Shown piece after piece: positions 1-14,212 of a DNA stretch of 64,000 nt (the stretch's first letter is position 1; each line of letters begins with the position of its first letter). The notes below the pieces were generated by a model, which made no database searches, was not told the DNA's origin, and saw only the letters and a program-made list of their open reading frames with translations. This stretch comes from Acanthaster planci. Lineage: Eukaryota; Echinodermata; Asteroidea; Valvatida; Acanthasteridae. The stretch is taken from contig NW_019091360.1 in the NCBI RefSeq assembly GCF_001949145.1, forward strand, positions 3,405,047 to 3,469,046. The letters are read 5' to 3'. A program made the translations under genes and the position numbers.

Positions 1-2277
1 GGCCCACACAGACGAATATTACTGCAATTTCGAGAAAACAATTTTCCTCTACGGATTCGGGGCCACTTAGAAATCACTAGAGTGAAGCGGATGGGGGGGT
101 TTAACTGCAAGTGAATGTACACTGGGGATGAAACAGCAAGCGCAAACAATGTGAGTGAGTGATCTGAGGAAAATCAATTGAAAGTTGGACTACCTCATCC
201 CTCTTGGCAAGATCACGTACTGATCGCGTACAGGAACGCGAATAAAGTGACTCTGCGAATTTTACTGATCGGGTACAGGTGCACGTATGTGTCTCTTACG
301 TGCTGGGTATTTTACAAAGGAAAATTACATGTAGGGTTAAGTATCTTGGCAAAGATTCTAGGGTATGGCACTGATATGTATCATGTACATCAGGGTTTTA
401 GCTACGATGGGGGAAAGTGGGAGTGCAACTTGAAGAGCCAAGAATTCATGTGCGAAGCACGCAAACCCAGCGCGCAGCACAAAGTCTGTAACAACCGGTG
501 TCCAAGGCCAACTTGACAGCTTTAGAAGCTTCTTCATGTTGTCTCTGGTAGTCTCTGTCGTTTTTGATATTGCATTGCTCGCAAGCTAATACACTGATGT
601 GCATACATACAGGTACTTTCTGTCTGCTTCATTTCACCTTAACAGTCCCAAATCCCCTGATTTCAATATAATTTCACAAACATCCTAGGGGTTAGTTAGG
701 GTTTGATGCCCCCCCAAAAAGTAGTTCTGCTTCCTATTACGTGGTATATGAACAACTGTAGGGACGTAGGGTAGGAAAGCAGGCAATTCTTTTTCTTGAA
801 GGGGGGGGCTTTTTAATTCTGATTCAGTGTGCAGATGGGTGTGAACTGGTTAAACATAAGAAAGGTTGGAAGCATTTGTTTCAAACAAAATGAACAACAC
901 TTGGAAGGGTACCAGCTACACGTATAAGTCAAACAACAATTTGACACATTTTTTTTATTATTTTCAAACATTCTTCACAATTTCTCCCAATTCTCCCCCC
1001 CAAAAAAATTAAAATCGGTGGTCATACTGTCTTAATAGGGTAAACTGCTGGTCCAGAAAAAGGAAGCGTACATGTACTAAGGGGGGGCGGTGCGGATATA
1101 CATGTACAGGTACAATGTACAAGTAGGTGCATACATGTACATGGACACAGGCGCGAGTAGTGGTTACAGAGCCCCATCCCATAGACATGTTATCTGTGTG
1201 CACGACACGTATTGTATACATGTACACTCCCTGTCATTATGCCGTACATAGAGAGCACACTACACTTTGTACGTTAACAAAGAAAACTAATCACATTTCT
1301 GGGAGCAAAAGCCTGAATGCTTTCTGGAAGTTTCAGTTTGGTGTGACAAGAAATTAGTGCAATGATCAGTGCACGTATACCGGGTACACTGTATGTATTC
1401 ACAGCATTTACGCAATCAGGGTTTGCTATGTGAACATCCATATGACTGCACCGGTGGGCCTTCCGGTGAAAGGTGCAAAGGGTGAGGCATGACGCATACC
1501 TCGTTACCTTCAAGTATATGGATGCGCAGCACTTGACAGTCATGATACATACATGTACATGTAGGAAACCCAGGTCTACAACGGAAGGATGTGCCGTAAC
1601 GCAGGAGACCCGTCCCCCCCCCTCCATCTCCACCCTCCAGGTACAGTGGATCGTGTCAAAGGGGGAGGGGAGAGGAGAGGGGAAAGATGTCTGGGAGGGT
1701 TACTCTTTCAAAAGCTGAAAAAACTACGAATCGACTGCAGACAAGTTGCTCAGTCCTGGAAAGGACCTGCTTAGCTGATCTGGATTACCAGCTCAGCTTG
1801 CACGGGATGTCTATTGCTACTGAATGGCTCACTGCTCTTGTTATGCCGATTACATAAATTTGCTAAGTATCTGCTTGAAGCAGCCGAACAATACCGATAC
1901 GGATGAGGGTCACAGAACATACCGGTAGAGTACACAATGACCTAGCCTTTGATCAAGGCGCCTGCGGCAAAATGGATAGTCGCTCAAGGGTGAGGAGCTG
2001 GAGGAGACTAGTTTAAGCACCAAACAAGTGCACGAACAAAGACTACATGGCATCCCGCTCGCACAATCACAACACGCTCAGTTCGGCTATGCGCATGTCC
2101 CTTACACAGAAAATGGTATTGTGAGTAACAGTTGATTGTACATTACATTTCTCCCTTCTTCTCCACACAGGAACAAGGGGTACCATACCATGCTTTCATA
2201 CAGCAACAACAATCGTTTAATGGGAACTCGAAGCGTATTGGTCCGCATGCAGGGTCATGCACATTTGGCATGGGATA
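1..2277. other. Non-coding; no gene seen
   Basis: Short open frames only, without recognisable protein. It contains several ACATGTAC clusters (about 1090-1140, 1218, 1550), G7-C8 homopolymers near 700, 805 and 1080-1090, and a purine-rich block at 1660-1690. Confidence 0.7.
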
Positions 2278-2450
2278 CACTGTGCGCACATGCCCAACTT
2301 CTGATGCACTGTGCGCACATGCCCAACTTCTGATGCACTGTGCGCACGTGCCCAACTTCTGATGCACTGGGCACACATGCCCAACTTCTGATGCACTGTG
2401 CGCACATGCCCAACTTTTGATGCACTGTGCGCACATGCCCAACTTCTGAT
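2278..2450. repeat. 29-bp tandem array, six copies
   Basis: The unit TGTGCGCACATGCCCAACTT followed by CTGATGCAC starts at 2281, 2310, 2339, 2368, 2397 and 2426, with few substitutions (for example GGGCACACATG in copy 4). Since 29 is not a multiple of three, the frames across it are open only by chance. A minisatellite. Confidence 0.9.
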
Positions 2451-3983
2451 GAAACGTAGTATGCATTTTCACACTTATACATGTACACCCATTTGAAACT
2501 ATTCCCCCTCCCCTGTTCTCTTTCTTGTTGAGGAGGGTATGCTTCAAATCAAGTCATACGTACAAAGTACATATATTTCAAAGTTATTTGTACTCACCAT
2601 ATTCAGCTGTACAGGAAACCTTACATGCATGTTCACAACTCAATATGTAATATTCATTCACAATTGTTCAGATTTGGAGAACAAAGAAACCATCCGATGT
2701 GACCAATCACTGAAGACTGTGCATGGTTGAACGTGCAGGTAACGCTTTGACACCCATGTGTTATGAAAGTGTGACTATCCATGGTGCTTGAGCGATTAGG
2801 AGATGAAAAAGATCCAATCGATTAAAAGCACTAAGACTTGCCGGACTTCTAAGGTGAACTGACAATGTAAAGACGCACTGCCGTATGATTGGTCACATCC
2901 CGTCTGGTGTGTTTAATTAGGGTCATCATTCATGGCAAAAGCAAAAGATAACGGCGGCCATCAGAACCAATGACTAATCGACATGGTTCTCGCAGATTTG
3001 AACACTCTGAGAAATTAATGACTCGTTTGGGCTGATTTATCCTAAACAGAGGTAACTTTCTGTCCTATCCTATTAACGGTTGGAGGAGAGAATACGGAGC
3101 AGTTAATAACAACCTGGGGAGTCGGCGAGTCACTTGTGGCTTATATTTTACAGTTAATGTTTCTTTCTCTTGGCAACTGACGCGAAATGGGCCAGGAAAC
3201 GTTGCCGTTTGTCACGCACGCCGGGACTGAGTGAAAGGCATGAGGGGGGGCTGGCACGGCCCAAGCACAGATCCCCCGCCGCTGATTGAGAGTGCCGATG
3301 GTGGTATTACGTTACCGGCCGCCCGGCCCCGATATTCCCAGTGCGGTGGAAACATTATCAGTGCCAGCATCTGCCTTTAATTATTATCATCACTTGTCAC
3401 CAAAATGCACTCTGGGATAATCTGAAGTAGGTCAAGTGGAGAATTCTTTTCCCCCATCAGTTGGTAATGAATACCAATTTGTCAAGTGGGTGGTAAGCTA
3501 AAAACTCTTGATAGATCTTTATCATCGGCTTCTCTTCAAAGAGATCACAAAAGAATGGAAGGTGTAAGACCCTTTTTTGCTTCCAGATCTTTCAGCTTGG
3601 TTGACAAATTTTAAAGAACAAGTATCACTGCTGTCACATGACGTGCAATTACAACCAATATACTACAAAACAACTTTTTCAAATGCTTAACACTTTTAAC
3701 TAATTTCAGCACACTATATACATGTACCTGGAAGTTGTGCCAACTATTTGAATATTTTCTTATTTCTGTAAACATTTACAGAAACAAAGCATACATGTAC
3801 ATGGTTAAATGGGAAGAGTACACACAGTACATGTACTCCTTTTCGTCACCAGAATCATTCTTTTAGATCTTTCCTTTCTGAGACTTTGCTAGATCATTTC
3901 CCTCTACCAAATGGTGGTTCACATGTACGGAAACAGTCCAAATTTTGTTACTTTCATTATTTAAATGCAATCTGCTCCTAATA
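2451..3983. other. Non-coding, with a GC-richer low-repeat block at 2870-3420
   Basis: No gene. The stretch 2870-3420 is low in repeats and has several ATTA homeodomain-type cores, plus GCCGGCCG-rich sequence around 3310-3350, unlike its AT-rich surroundings. It looks like a regulatory element candidate, judged by composition only. Confidence 0.4.
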
Positions 3984-4210
3984 CACTACTCAAAAAAGAT
4001 ACGGACCGCTTTTTAACTTGTAGTTTTTTCCAAGCAATGAGGAGGGTCTAGTTCTTTTATTTATTGTTTGTCTAGATGGTGTTCTCATTGGAATAACAAA
4101 TTTTTTAAAAATTCAGGTCAGTTGTATTAGGATATTTTCAGCAGTAAAATATCCCATATATAAAAGTATACACCAAATAAAAAGTGGTCTTTAACTTTTT
4201 TAGAGTAGTA
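3984..4210. mobile_element. Tc1/mariner-like MITE (TACTACTC ends)
   Basis: About 227 bp between TA dinucleotides (3982-3983 and 4211-4212). The left end CACTACTCAAAAAAGATACG and the right end (inverse TACTACTCTAAAAAAGTTAA) form an inverted repeat continuing through GACC-CTTTTTA. The interior is AT-rich and non-coding. Confidence 0.65.
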
Positions 4211-5849
4211 TATTTGAATTTTTGAATAAGTAATGAGAAAATTCCAATATCTTGGTTCAGACAGTATGTGTACATGTGCACTTATGTCACCAATTTATCG
4301 TGAATTTGGTTTTTTCCTGAAATATGAATGGTTTGCAAACTTTCATTTCAGAGTTTTCCTTTGTCAAATGCAATGCCCCAGTGCACTTTTTCAGGTACAT
4401 GTAGGCGTACATGTAAGTTCCTCAGATCCTGCTTTCAAATTGAAAACTGAGCAAAGTGGGTTAATACGAACACAAAGGAAATGCGAGCCAAGTATCAGAT
4501 GACGGCACGATTAACCTACAAAATAAGTTGCATATCCCCCCCCCACCGCATTCCGGCATGACTTCAAATAATCTACTCTGCACACCAGCAGCCCTGACAG
4601 ACATTCCCAGCTCAGCCAGTTTACATTTTGGTTCTCCTAACCGCTCTTTTTGTTTTCCATTCAAAAGCCTTCGCATATAGGAAGAAGGGAAAAGGTGGGG
4701 AGAATGACAGTGCATTCAGAAATTCGGAGGGGCCCACGCACACACCCCTTTCCTGTTTATTCAGCACCTTTAGTCTTGAAACATGGGAGGGTTTCGGTCT
4801 CCCTCAAGGGGGCCAGAGAGAGTATTGTCTATCCAGCCGCAGGTCCCTTGCTATTGAGAAAAATTCCCACAAGGAATGGTTGTGAGTTGTGCCTTGCAAA
4901 GGCCCACTTGGATATGAAGCATTTTAGTGGGGCACCTGATGGCACAGGACAAAATATGTTTTCTTTGGACGCCGGGTCTTATGAAAATGTTGGGGGACCT
5001 GTTGAAGTGCTCAACAAAAGTTGTTTTGCAAGGTTGCCCGATTGGGGCCCTGGGCAGATTGAAGTGCTAGCAGCACTGGTCGGGAGGTATTTGTCTGGAC
5101 GAGGTGAAAGTGCCAGACCGGCACAGCAGAGAAATGCAGGAGCTTCAACACTGTGCCGGAAATTCAGACTGTAAACAAGTTGAAAACTGTACAAAGATCA
5201 CTCTGCTGTGCTAGACGTCAATCTTTTAGTTAGACAATACGTACGAAAACTGTGATATGCATATACATGTATGGGTAGAAAGCAGTAATTTATAGCAGTC
5301 ACTTTCTTGCGGCATGAGAGACATCTCTTTCTCTGGCAACTGGTGACAAAGGTTTTCAGACCTCCGACGATCAAATCGGAGCAGTTTACCATGCACAAAA
5401 ACGTCAATATTGATTAAATGTAAAAACTGATGGACATCTTAATGCAGAAAATCTCTTTTCTTCTAAAAACACAGGAAAACGCCTTGAAACCGACCTCTTT
5501 CCAACAATTCCAATTAAAAGTAAAAACGACAGACAAAGTGAGTTGAAAGACACTGAAGTTATTTCCAGCAGTCAATGGGCATACATGCATCTGATGAGAC
5601 CAGGGTAAAAAGCGCTAGCCACATATGCACAGCGCCTGCATACATGAACAAAATCCTTGCAAAGAAACAATGTACAAATGCATACAAATCTTACAGATGA
5701 TGTCGAAACAGTACGTAATGTACAATGTGCAGTGCATGACTCCCAACATGCATACATTACAGTGTACCGGTGGTAGTGTTAATACATGTACCAGAGCTTA
5801 CAAACTTGTCCATGTATATGTACACAATGATACATGTAGGTGTGCACGC
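4211..5849. other. Non-coding; no gene seen
   Basis: The open frame at 4650-5174 is the longest in this area. It has low-complexity, unbiased residue use and matches no family I know. ACATGTAC words recur at 4385-4415, 5265, 5785 and 5820-5835. Confidence 0.6.
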
Positions 5850-5853
5850 AGAT

Positions 5854-6091
5854 GGGTCATTCTATAAATTTGGGGTCTAAGTTTTTTTGTCCCTGTCAAG
5901 TCTGGCATTTGATTTTGAATGTTTAGAACTCATGGTTTAATTTCAAAGACTGAATAGTACTGCAAATTACATGTACCTTGCCAAGCAGGTAGCATTCGTT
6001 TGAAATCAATTGCAGTAATATATCCTTGCCAAACATGTCAGAGGTAATAGGGAAATGTCACACTCTGGACCCCAAATTTACAGGATGAACC
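5854..6091. mobile_element. MITE, GGGTCATTC family, copy A
   Basis: 238 bp flanked by a 4-bp direct duplication AGAT (5850-5853 and 6092-6095). The left end reads GGGTCATTCTATAAATTTGG, and the right end is its diverged inverse (CCAAATTTACAGGATGAACC). There is no coding potential. The terminal word GGGTCATTC is shared with the insertion at 34666. Confidence 0.7.
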
Positions 6092-6095
6092 AGAT

Positions 6096-9000
6096 AGGAG
6101 GAGCACCCTACCCAAAGCATTCATGACTAGCACAACTAAAAAAAACCCCCTAAAATTCCAAGTTCAGATCACTTTAGAAAGGGAGATTGTTGAGGTAACC
6201 TTACCTTTACAATGTGACAAGCATGACTGTTCATCTGGCAATATTGTGCCACTGGATTTAGCCAGGATATGCAGTTACACACTTCCCCTCAGCATGGGGA
6301 GAGACGGGGAAAAAAAATCTCCAACCTGCCCTTCTGAGAAGCCCACCTGCTTAGCCAAGCAGCTGTCACTCACACCAGCCCACTGTCTGTGCGACTTCTT
6401 CCCAAATTGCAAGGCTTCGTATCTCGACTCAAAGCTCAATCCCGGGCCCACCGCGGTCGCACTTAACACTCTGACCCCGTGGCCTTATTCTGAACATTTT
6501 TCTCTTCCATTAACGCCAAAAAAAAAGAAAAAGAAAAAAGAAAGAGCATACGCTGCACACAATCGGCAGTGGGGCCACTATCTGCCCTCTACTTCTCTTT
6601 CTCTCCTGGCCTGGGGGGCCAAGAGTAAAATAAAATCATGCCAAACAATTTCCTGTGAGTCTGCCATTACAAGTTGAGCAGTAGCAGGGGAGCGGGGCAC
6701 TTATTCACTTCAGAACGGATTCGATGATGCCCGTGTTTTAACAGCCACCTTGCTCGACATGTGTGGGCCATTTACACTTTATCTAGCACTCAAGGAGACT
6801 CACCTTGGGCAGAAATGCAACTGGTACACCGTAGATGCTTCTTTCACAACGTGCATGAACGGACAGTGTGGCCATGTATGCACTTGAACACGTTATGGAT
6901 AGACCAACACAAATGCACTGGACTGTGTTGGCCACAGTACTTCCTAGTCATACGGTACATGTATTGGTAGATGTACTGTATGTCTGTCCTACCACATTAA
7001 GTACAGACAGATTCAAAATTGTAACAAAAACATTCTACTAGTACTGCGTGAATCTTCCAGGCACATGTTTCAAGGCACAGGTTAACTTTAATCTTTGTGG
7101 TGCCAAATGTACATACACCTGTGCACATGCGCAATTCAATGTCAACCTTAGCTGTCATGCAACTCTTAGATTCCAATGTTTCAGCTGCATGATACAGCAC
7201 TTTTCAAGCACATACATGTATCAGAACTCATAAAATATTGCCAACCATTGGATCTTATTAGATCTATTGGGTTTCTTACTGTCTACAGAGCCATGCACAT
7301 TGTGAGCTTGAGAGCTGTCTCGCTGCATGTTATGAATCACTAAAGGCTACTCCTAGTGTCTTCTAGCCCATTCATGAATTTGGAGGAATTCAAAAATCCA
7401 TCCCAATGGGCGACACACTCAGCACTCTGTCCCTCGCAGGAAAAGTGTAGCACAGTAAAGCAACCGATGGTTGTAAGGAGAATGCAGGCGAGGAGATCCG
7501 AGCCTAAAAAAGAAAAGGGGCGTGGCTAAGACCCAGATGAATCACAGACCAGCTTGTTCCTTCAAACACCTGTCACTTCCAATTATCCCTAACACCACTC
7601 GGAGGCAGAAAACAAAGTAGGGAAGGGGGGGGGAGAGATGGGACCCCAGCTGTCTGACAAGATAGTGGGAGGGTTGGAGGGCCTTGGTGCTCACTTGCCG
7701 CAATGCGAGTCCCAAAATCGCCTGATGTACTGCACTGGCTTCAGTTAACATTAATAGAGTCAGCATTTGTCACTTGTATTCATCCGCTCAGGAAGAGAAA
7801 AGTTGTCCCTAATTACACCGGATATTCAAATGAATTCTGCTTAATCTTTAGAACTCTCACATTGGAGTGATTTGCATACAACACGTTTGACTGCCATTCC
7901 CAAAGAAATGTACATGTACCAGTAAATTTACGGTAACATTTGATTCATCCAAGGATGAAAACCAGCTGCCGCATCTGTAGTGACCTCCTTGAAGAGCTAT
8001 TATGAAATCATTGACTACACTGTACTTCCAAAAACAAGAAGGAAAAGCCTTTCACTTTACTTTAAATCTCAATTCAGAATTCGATGTAAAAACTGTTCAG
8101 TCAAAGCCTCATTGTTTTTGGGTAGAAAATAACTAAACCTCCCAAAATCTTGGTACATGTACATACACATGCCAAAACTCAAGTGGTTAAAAAAAAATTA
8201 AGTGAAACCAGCATTTTTTTTTCTGCAGGCACCTTGAGCAGAGGTCAAGAGAACTCAGCCTTGGCTTGTATATTATTAGCAGGGTTGTACTTATGATTGA
8301 CAGTTGGCGATCAGTGCAGTGCTGCTTGGCAGCCCATGCCTTGCCCTGGCAAGTAAACAGGCCTCTAGCAACCATCCAGGTGTGAATTTTTAAAAGCCCC
8401 ACAAGGAACTTTTAATTGGCAGTTTGAGGGCTACAAAGGCCCGGTAAACTTCTACATTTCGCTCATGACATGTGGCCATTTCTCTCTCTTTCTGTTGCTA
8501 ATCGCGCCTACTAAGTTTCGGTGGAAACTGCACAGCGCATTTATGAAACGGTCGGTGAGCATTTCATGCCTCAACTGTCTGTGTAAATGCATCTCTCCTC
8601 CCCCCTGAAAAACCAACTCAACTCAAAGACGCTCAGTCTGATCAAATGTTTGCTCATGTCGTTGCAGTTAACATGATCCGGAAAGAACATTCTTTTGCCA
8701 AATTTACATGTGTGTCGTCCCAACAGGGGGCCAATTACGGATGTCTTGCTGGGCAAACCACACACGAGCCCAGGCCAAAAAAAAAGGAAAACACTCCGAG
8801 GGCATAAACCATAAAAATGTTCAGTCAAACACATGTACATTTACATGTACATGTATACCCTTGTTCTGGAAAACCTTTTGCAGTAAAAACAAACATCACT
8901 CGATTTCCCTCAAGCCACATCTGCTTAATGATACCAGCACCTCTTCTATGTTTGGATTTCAACCAGAGAGAAGGACAATAACAAGACAGAAAATGAAGCG

Positions 9001-9732
9001 GTCAAGGTTGGCCTGGCATACTTCAAAAAGTGTGATCCAGTGCAACCCTGACATTAGATTTCAATTCAACAACAACAGGAACTTTTCCCCCTTTTTTTCA
9101 TTTTCAGACTTCAAACGAAGGAGAAATCACATCCACTCGGAAAAATCCCAGACTGGAACTTTCGAGGTGTGCAGAGTAACTACTGTTTCTAGAATTATGA
9201 TTCAACATCTCTTCATAGAGGGATCCCAATACGACGCTTTTAGTGTCAATCTGCGCACTTCCACGTTTGAAAACGAGGCTATATATGTCAGCTTCAATTC
9301 TTAATACGATCAGACGATTGAAAGTAAGGAGTCAAGACACATATGTTAAGGTATGTTAATTCAGACTTTTCAGGCAGCAAATTTTTGTGGAAGAGTCTTT
9401 CAGGATGACTTGACACGTAAAATCAAAAGAAAAAATAACGGCAATTTACCGCGAACAAACTAATGGTCGTGTATCTGCATGTGCAGTGGGCGTGGTTTAA
9501 ACTGAAGTGGCGTCACACTTACGAATCGGATACTGCATGTAATGTGTCGACTCCGCGGGCACGCGCGATGAAGTTCAACACAGAGAGGCTCGGTTTCGAT
9601 GCACATATGCGCAGATGGCGCCGATGTGAAATCCCTCTATTAGAAGTGTTTACACTGTACGTGTGTGTGTGTGAGTTTAATGCATTCCAATTCACACCCA
9701 AACACCCTAGCAACCAGGGGGGGGTGGCAAAA
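6096..9732. other. Non-coding; low-repeat blocks at 6300-6500 and 8400-8570
   Basis: The open frames at 6123-6677 and 8708-9304 look random and have no splice-supported exon or family match. The two blocks named are GC-richer and repeat-poor and might be conserved non-coding DNA. Polypurine tract at 6520-6545. Confidence 0.5.
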
Positions 9733-9870
9733 AGAGATGTGGATTGCTCAGTTGGTGAAACAACTGGGATGGTGCCCTGGTGGTCAGTGGTTCAAACCCT
9801 GCTCAACCCTTTCCTTTTGTTTAACCACAGCACAAAGGGTTCAATCCAACAAACTGGAGTAAAGCTATGA
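9733..9870 (+). repeat. tRNA-derived SINE-like unit
   Basis: An RNA polymerase III A-box-like TGCTCAGTTGG (9745-9755) and a B box GGTTCAAACCC (9789-9799) lie at tRNA-like spacing. The stretch does not fold as an intact tRNA and runs into unrelated 3' sequence, as in a SINE head. No poly-A tail or flanking duplication is certain. Confidence 0.55.
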
Positions 9871-12800
9871 AAATTTGTCTGCTGCTGGTGACCATTCAGG
9901 AAAAGCCACATACACGTAACTCTACATGTACATGTACATGTATGTTCTACACAGTTCCCTTCAAATTGTTGAGCAAACATGAACTTGGCATTCCACTGAT
10001 CAGTTTTTCAATAGATTACTCATACAGGTATTGCTAAAGCGCCAATCCTTTTAATACAAAAATGGATAAAAATCAGATCAAATCCAAACTAAGACAAATC
10101 AATGAATTACTATTTTGAAGCAAGATGTCATAAATGCAGTCCGCTCAAAAACCATGTTTTCAACCCCCTGAACACTTTTTGTTTATTTTACAATGTGAGT
10201 GGACGAACAGTGGTTAAGAGCAAATTTGCAATGTACTTATGTCACAGAGAAACCTGTGTACGGTAATGATGAAACGATACATATTCATGAACGAGAAAAG
10301 TCTTTACTCATATTCAGAACGGACAGCAAATGCATCTCAAGGGCCTGACCTGTTGCCACAGCAACTGGCCCAAAAATTGCCACAGGTACATTACCGTGAG
10401 TAAGGTGTCTTCTGAGTTTTTCAGGATGGAGAGGGGGGGGAGTAAAAATGAAGAAATGGCATCTTGAGTAGGGAGGATGGAATTCATACCGCCAGCTCAT
10501 ACACTAATGTTTGTGGGGGGCCCCCAAAGGGTTGCCACCCAAACTGCATAAAATGCAGACACAAATCTGTTCCCACATCAGTACACATACCGGAATAACA
10601 ATGCGCAAGAATAACACCTGTAATAGGTACAAGCACATGAACATTTATATGTCTGATGCATGTATAGTGGTGTGCATTCTAAACCCTTTTCTATATTCAT
10701 ATGCACGTACATGTATATCAAAAATATCAGAACTCCACTCTTCTCATTATGAAGTAGATGAAACATTCTGAATAATGGACTGTAAATTAGGCCCAACTGA
10801 GAATATCTCGCGATGCCAGCCAACAAATTTCAGTCTGACATTTACAGTACACTTAGGACAAAGATAACGGCTTAATAACATTCTCCCAAATCATGACATT
10901 TGGTGAAACAAAACAAAAATCTTCAGCGGGTCTTTGTTTTTAAAAAAATCTACAACAAAAAAAAACGAGCTCCTGCATACCGTCAATGAGAATCATCAAG
11001 ACATGAGTGGAACAGTCCTGCCGGCAAAATACCCATGCGGTCTCTCTCACACTTTCAAATATAAATGCGAATGTAGAAAACAGATGCTCCTAACATCAGC
11101 ATACACATCGGAAAGGGCTCTGTAGCCACCATATCAGATCTAAGGAACTTGGCCCAACCGTGACCTTAGGAGAGCAGTCAATTAAAGCACGGTAAACTTA
11201 ACAGTTCCCTCCCTCGGGCGTTGGAAACAAAACTCCATTCAGACCTGGCCAACTTAGCCAGGCATTTCATGCAGGCTGCGTTTTATTTTCCCTTCTTCAT
11301 CTTTATTTTTTTCTCTTTTTTTTTTTGGTACATGTGTAAGTTGTTGAAGGAGGAAAGAAGGCCAGTTGTGAATTTTTTTGAAAGCGGCCTTTTGTGGGAT
11401 TATCAGCGGTGTTCATAAAGCAGCAAATCTTCTTAAGTTTCCCCTCAGTCTGGGCTGCCAAAAAAAAAAAAAAACAGATTGCCAACAGAACTTGAGGAAG
11501 CACATGGTGTGCCTTTTCACAAAAGGAAAAATTAGGGGGGGGGTTACTTTTTGGTTATCAATGCTATCGCATCATCATTAGAGGGTAAGCTGTACTTTGG
11601 CAGTTGAAAAATAATTCAAATGCTGTGGTACACAGGATTCCTACATGTATAATTCTTATTCAAAGTTGGATTTAATTGTGTAGCAGTAGTAATTCTATTA
11701 TTTCCAATGTCCATGCAGGGAACTGCAATGTTTTTGACCAACTTCACTCAAATTGCACCCGTCTCCATACTGGCCTAAGTGTGATCAATACATGTACACT
11801 GCACATGTTTGTGAGCATGTACCTGTAATTTTGATCTCAAATTCAATGTTATTATTAGGCCTAGATTTATTTTGGTTTTATTACCGGAACAGTACATACT
11901 TTTTTACAGCTGAGATAACTTTCTGGATCCTAATAAACGAGGCCTGCATTCGAAACGGATGGCAAAATTAACTACTATTTACACCGACATACATGTACAC
12001 AGTAATGTATTGCTCAAATGTACATGTAGCGGTACATCTTAAAATTAAAGGGAGTGGATTAAACTGGCCACTAAATATTTACACACTAACAGTTGGGAAA
12101 TTCATTGTCATTGGTGGGATTTGAAACTCAACTATAAACAAAATATGGAAGAAAACATCTCCTCCATGTCCCCCCCCTTAAAACATTCCTGATCTTCCCT
12201 GAGGGTCTCTGCATATTATTTCAGGTTATCAACCCAACCTGGTCAAAAGGACCGTCAGAGACAAAAATATAATAGGGAAACCGCCAAATCCTGAAATGTT
12301 TGGGCACTACGGAGGGGATTATTCCTCCAGGCTGTGTGCCTGCGATTTCAATTCCAATGACCCAACTAATGGGGAACGGGGAAGAAAAGAAACCACAAAA
12401 TGGAAGGGGGGGGGGCCAATGTCTGAAAAGGGTGTATTTTGGGTGCTGATTTGTGAGGCGTGGTGGGTAGGTAGAATTGCTGGAGTGGAGGGAAAGCATT
12501 TCACAGTTCATGGAGTTCAACAATGGAAAGTTTAGGGTAGCATGTTAAAGAAAATAACGGCAAGGCACCGGTGTCCTAAATGTATGGTTGCACTGCAACA
12601 TATCACCCTAACTATTCATGCTTGACGCCGAGGATTACCAGATGTACAACTTTTTTTGTGTTTGATGTGTATAAACAGCGCCCTCGGTTGACTCCATCGA
12701 GAAAATGACAGATACATGTACAATCCTGTGAATGTTAACTGGCACTATTTCAATTTGACACATTCCGTAAGTATTGCCCACAATTGTCCACAGGCAACGG

Positions 12801-14210
12801 ACACTGTACATGTACAAGAAAAACTGCACTTCTGTACAAAGCAAGTCTACGTGTAGTTTTTAGAATTTTTTTTTAATAAAGAGACTCTGGCCAACAACAC
12901 ACCAACAATCAATTGTATACTTCGCAGCCAGTCAATTTCATAAATGATGATCATCATTTCACAGGACTAAGGTAACAAAGTAGACAAAATGCTTTGTGAC
13001 GATGCAAACTGCAAAGTGACCCCAACTCAACACCTGCATATGCATGTAGCTTCTCAACGGCTACGCATCAGAAAAAAAACACTGCGGTAGTTAACCTATC
13101 AGGATATGCATTGTAAAAAAAAATATGCGCTGGCTAAAATTGACCATCCCTTTCACAAACCCTCAACATCAAACAGCTCCAGCTTCTACCCTTTGTTGCC
13201 CCTCATCTGTCTTGGGATTAGAAGTTCAAGGAGTTCTGAGCTTTTGGTCAAGGCATCCTGAGTCATTTCTGGCCCGATTTCCTCTCCTGATAGCCACATG
13301 TATCCACAGGTCAACTGTTCCATGGGGTGTCCCGCAGCAGCAAGGTCCGATCACAACTAGACACTGGCGCAAGGTCTCCATTAGCAGTGCTAAGGGAACA
13401 CACTACATGTACATGTACCTGTTCCAGCTTCTGTACAATTTGGTACTTTTACATTAAAACAAGCGATTCCCTAAGCCTCATGATTTGCAAATCTATTTAC
13501 AGAACATCTGTTTATCTGCCCAGAGGTTGGAGAAAAATTTCAAGTACAGAAATACTGGAGGAAGCCCCACAGAATCAGGTGGCGACTGAACTATAATCCA
13601 CGACTATGGCATCACATCAGATTACCTATGAATCCCGAAAGACCAGTCTGGCCACAGAGGTGCATACATGTACATGTATGGCAAGGAGTATACATGACAA
13701 GATAACTGGATTTCTAAGGCTGACGAATTCCCAGTGCTACTGCTAAATCTCAAGACTGGGGCCAAGGTAAAGCGTATCTCCAGGCCTGGGGATTGTTTGT
13801 TATGCCCAAGTCTGTGAGGTCTGCTTGAACCTATGGGGGGGGCGAGTAGGAGAAGGATGAGACAGGAAATCGCATTGTTCCTTCCCTTTCATATTGTTCA
13901 GGAATAAGCACTTTGCTTTTACCAGAATGAAATTGGAAAATCAGGGTCAACCTAAAAACCATGTAGCCCTCACATATTACACATTCTTCTCCCTCTCAGA
14001 AGTCATTTTTTTCCCACAATTTTTTCAAAGTAAACCCTTAAAATACTGGTACTGATCTTTCATGAGATGTGACCTTTCTTCTTTAGGGTTAGAGAGGACT
14101 GAGAGCTGGGGTAGGGGAGGATGAACTGAGTAGGGACAGGTGCCTGGTATAAACTGTGTGATGAGGGGGAAGGAACTTTACTGTACTGATAAACAATTGA
14201 AGCTCCTGAC
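9871..14210. other. Non-coding; no gene seen
   Basis: Many ACATGTAC clusters (9925-9942, 10707, 11790, 11995, 12020, 12713, 12806, 13405, 13668), poly-A/T and poly-G runs (for example 11461-11474 and 12408-12415). No exon supported on either strand. Confidence 0.6.
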
Positions 14211-14212
14211 TA

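Noticed and set aside
2143-2547. Repetitive protein (GHVRTVHQKLGMCAQC-like) on the minus strand
   Set aside because: An artefact of the 29-bp tandem repeat; the same repeat is open in several frames.
4650-5174. 174-residue plus-strand open frame
   Set aside because: Residue use looks random, no splice context or family match; a chance frame.
8708-9304. 198-residue plus-strand open frame
   Set aside because: Low-complexity, crosses ACATGTAC repeats, no recognisable protein.
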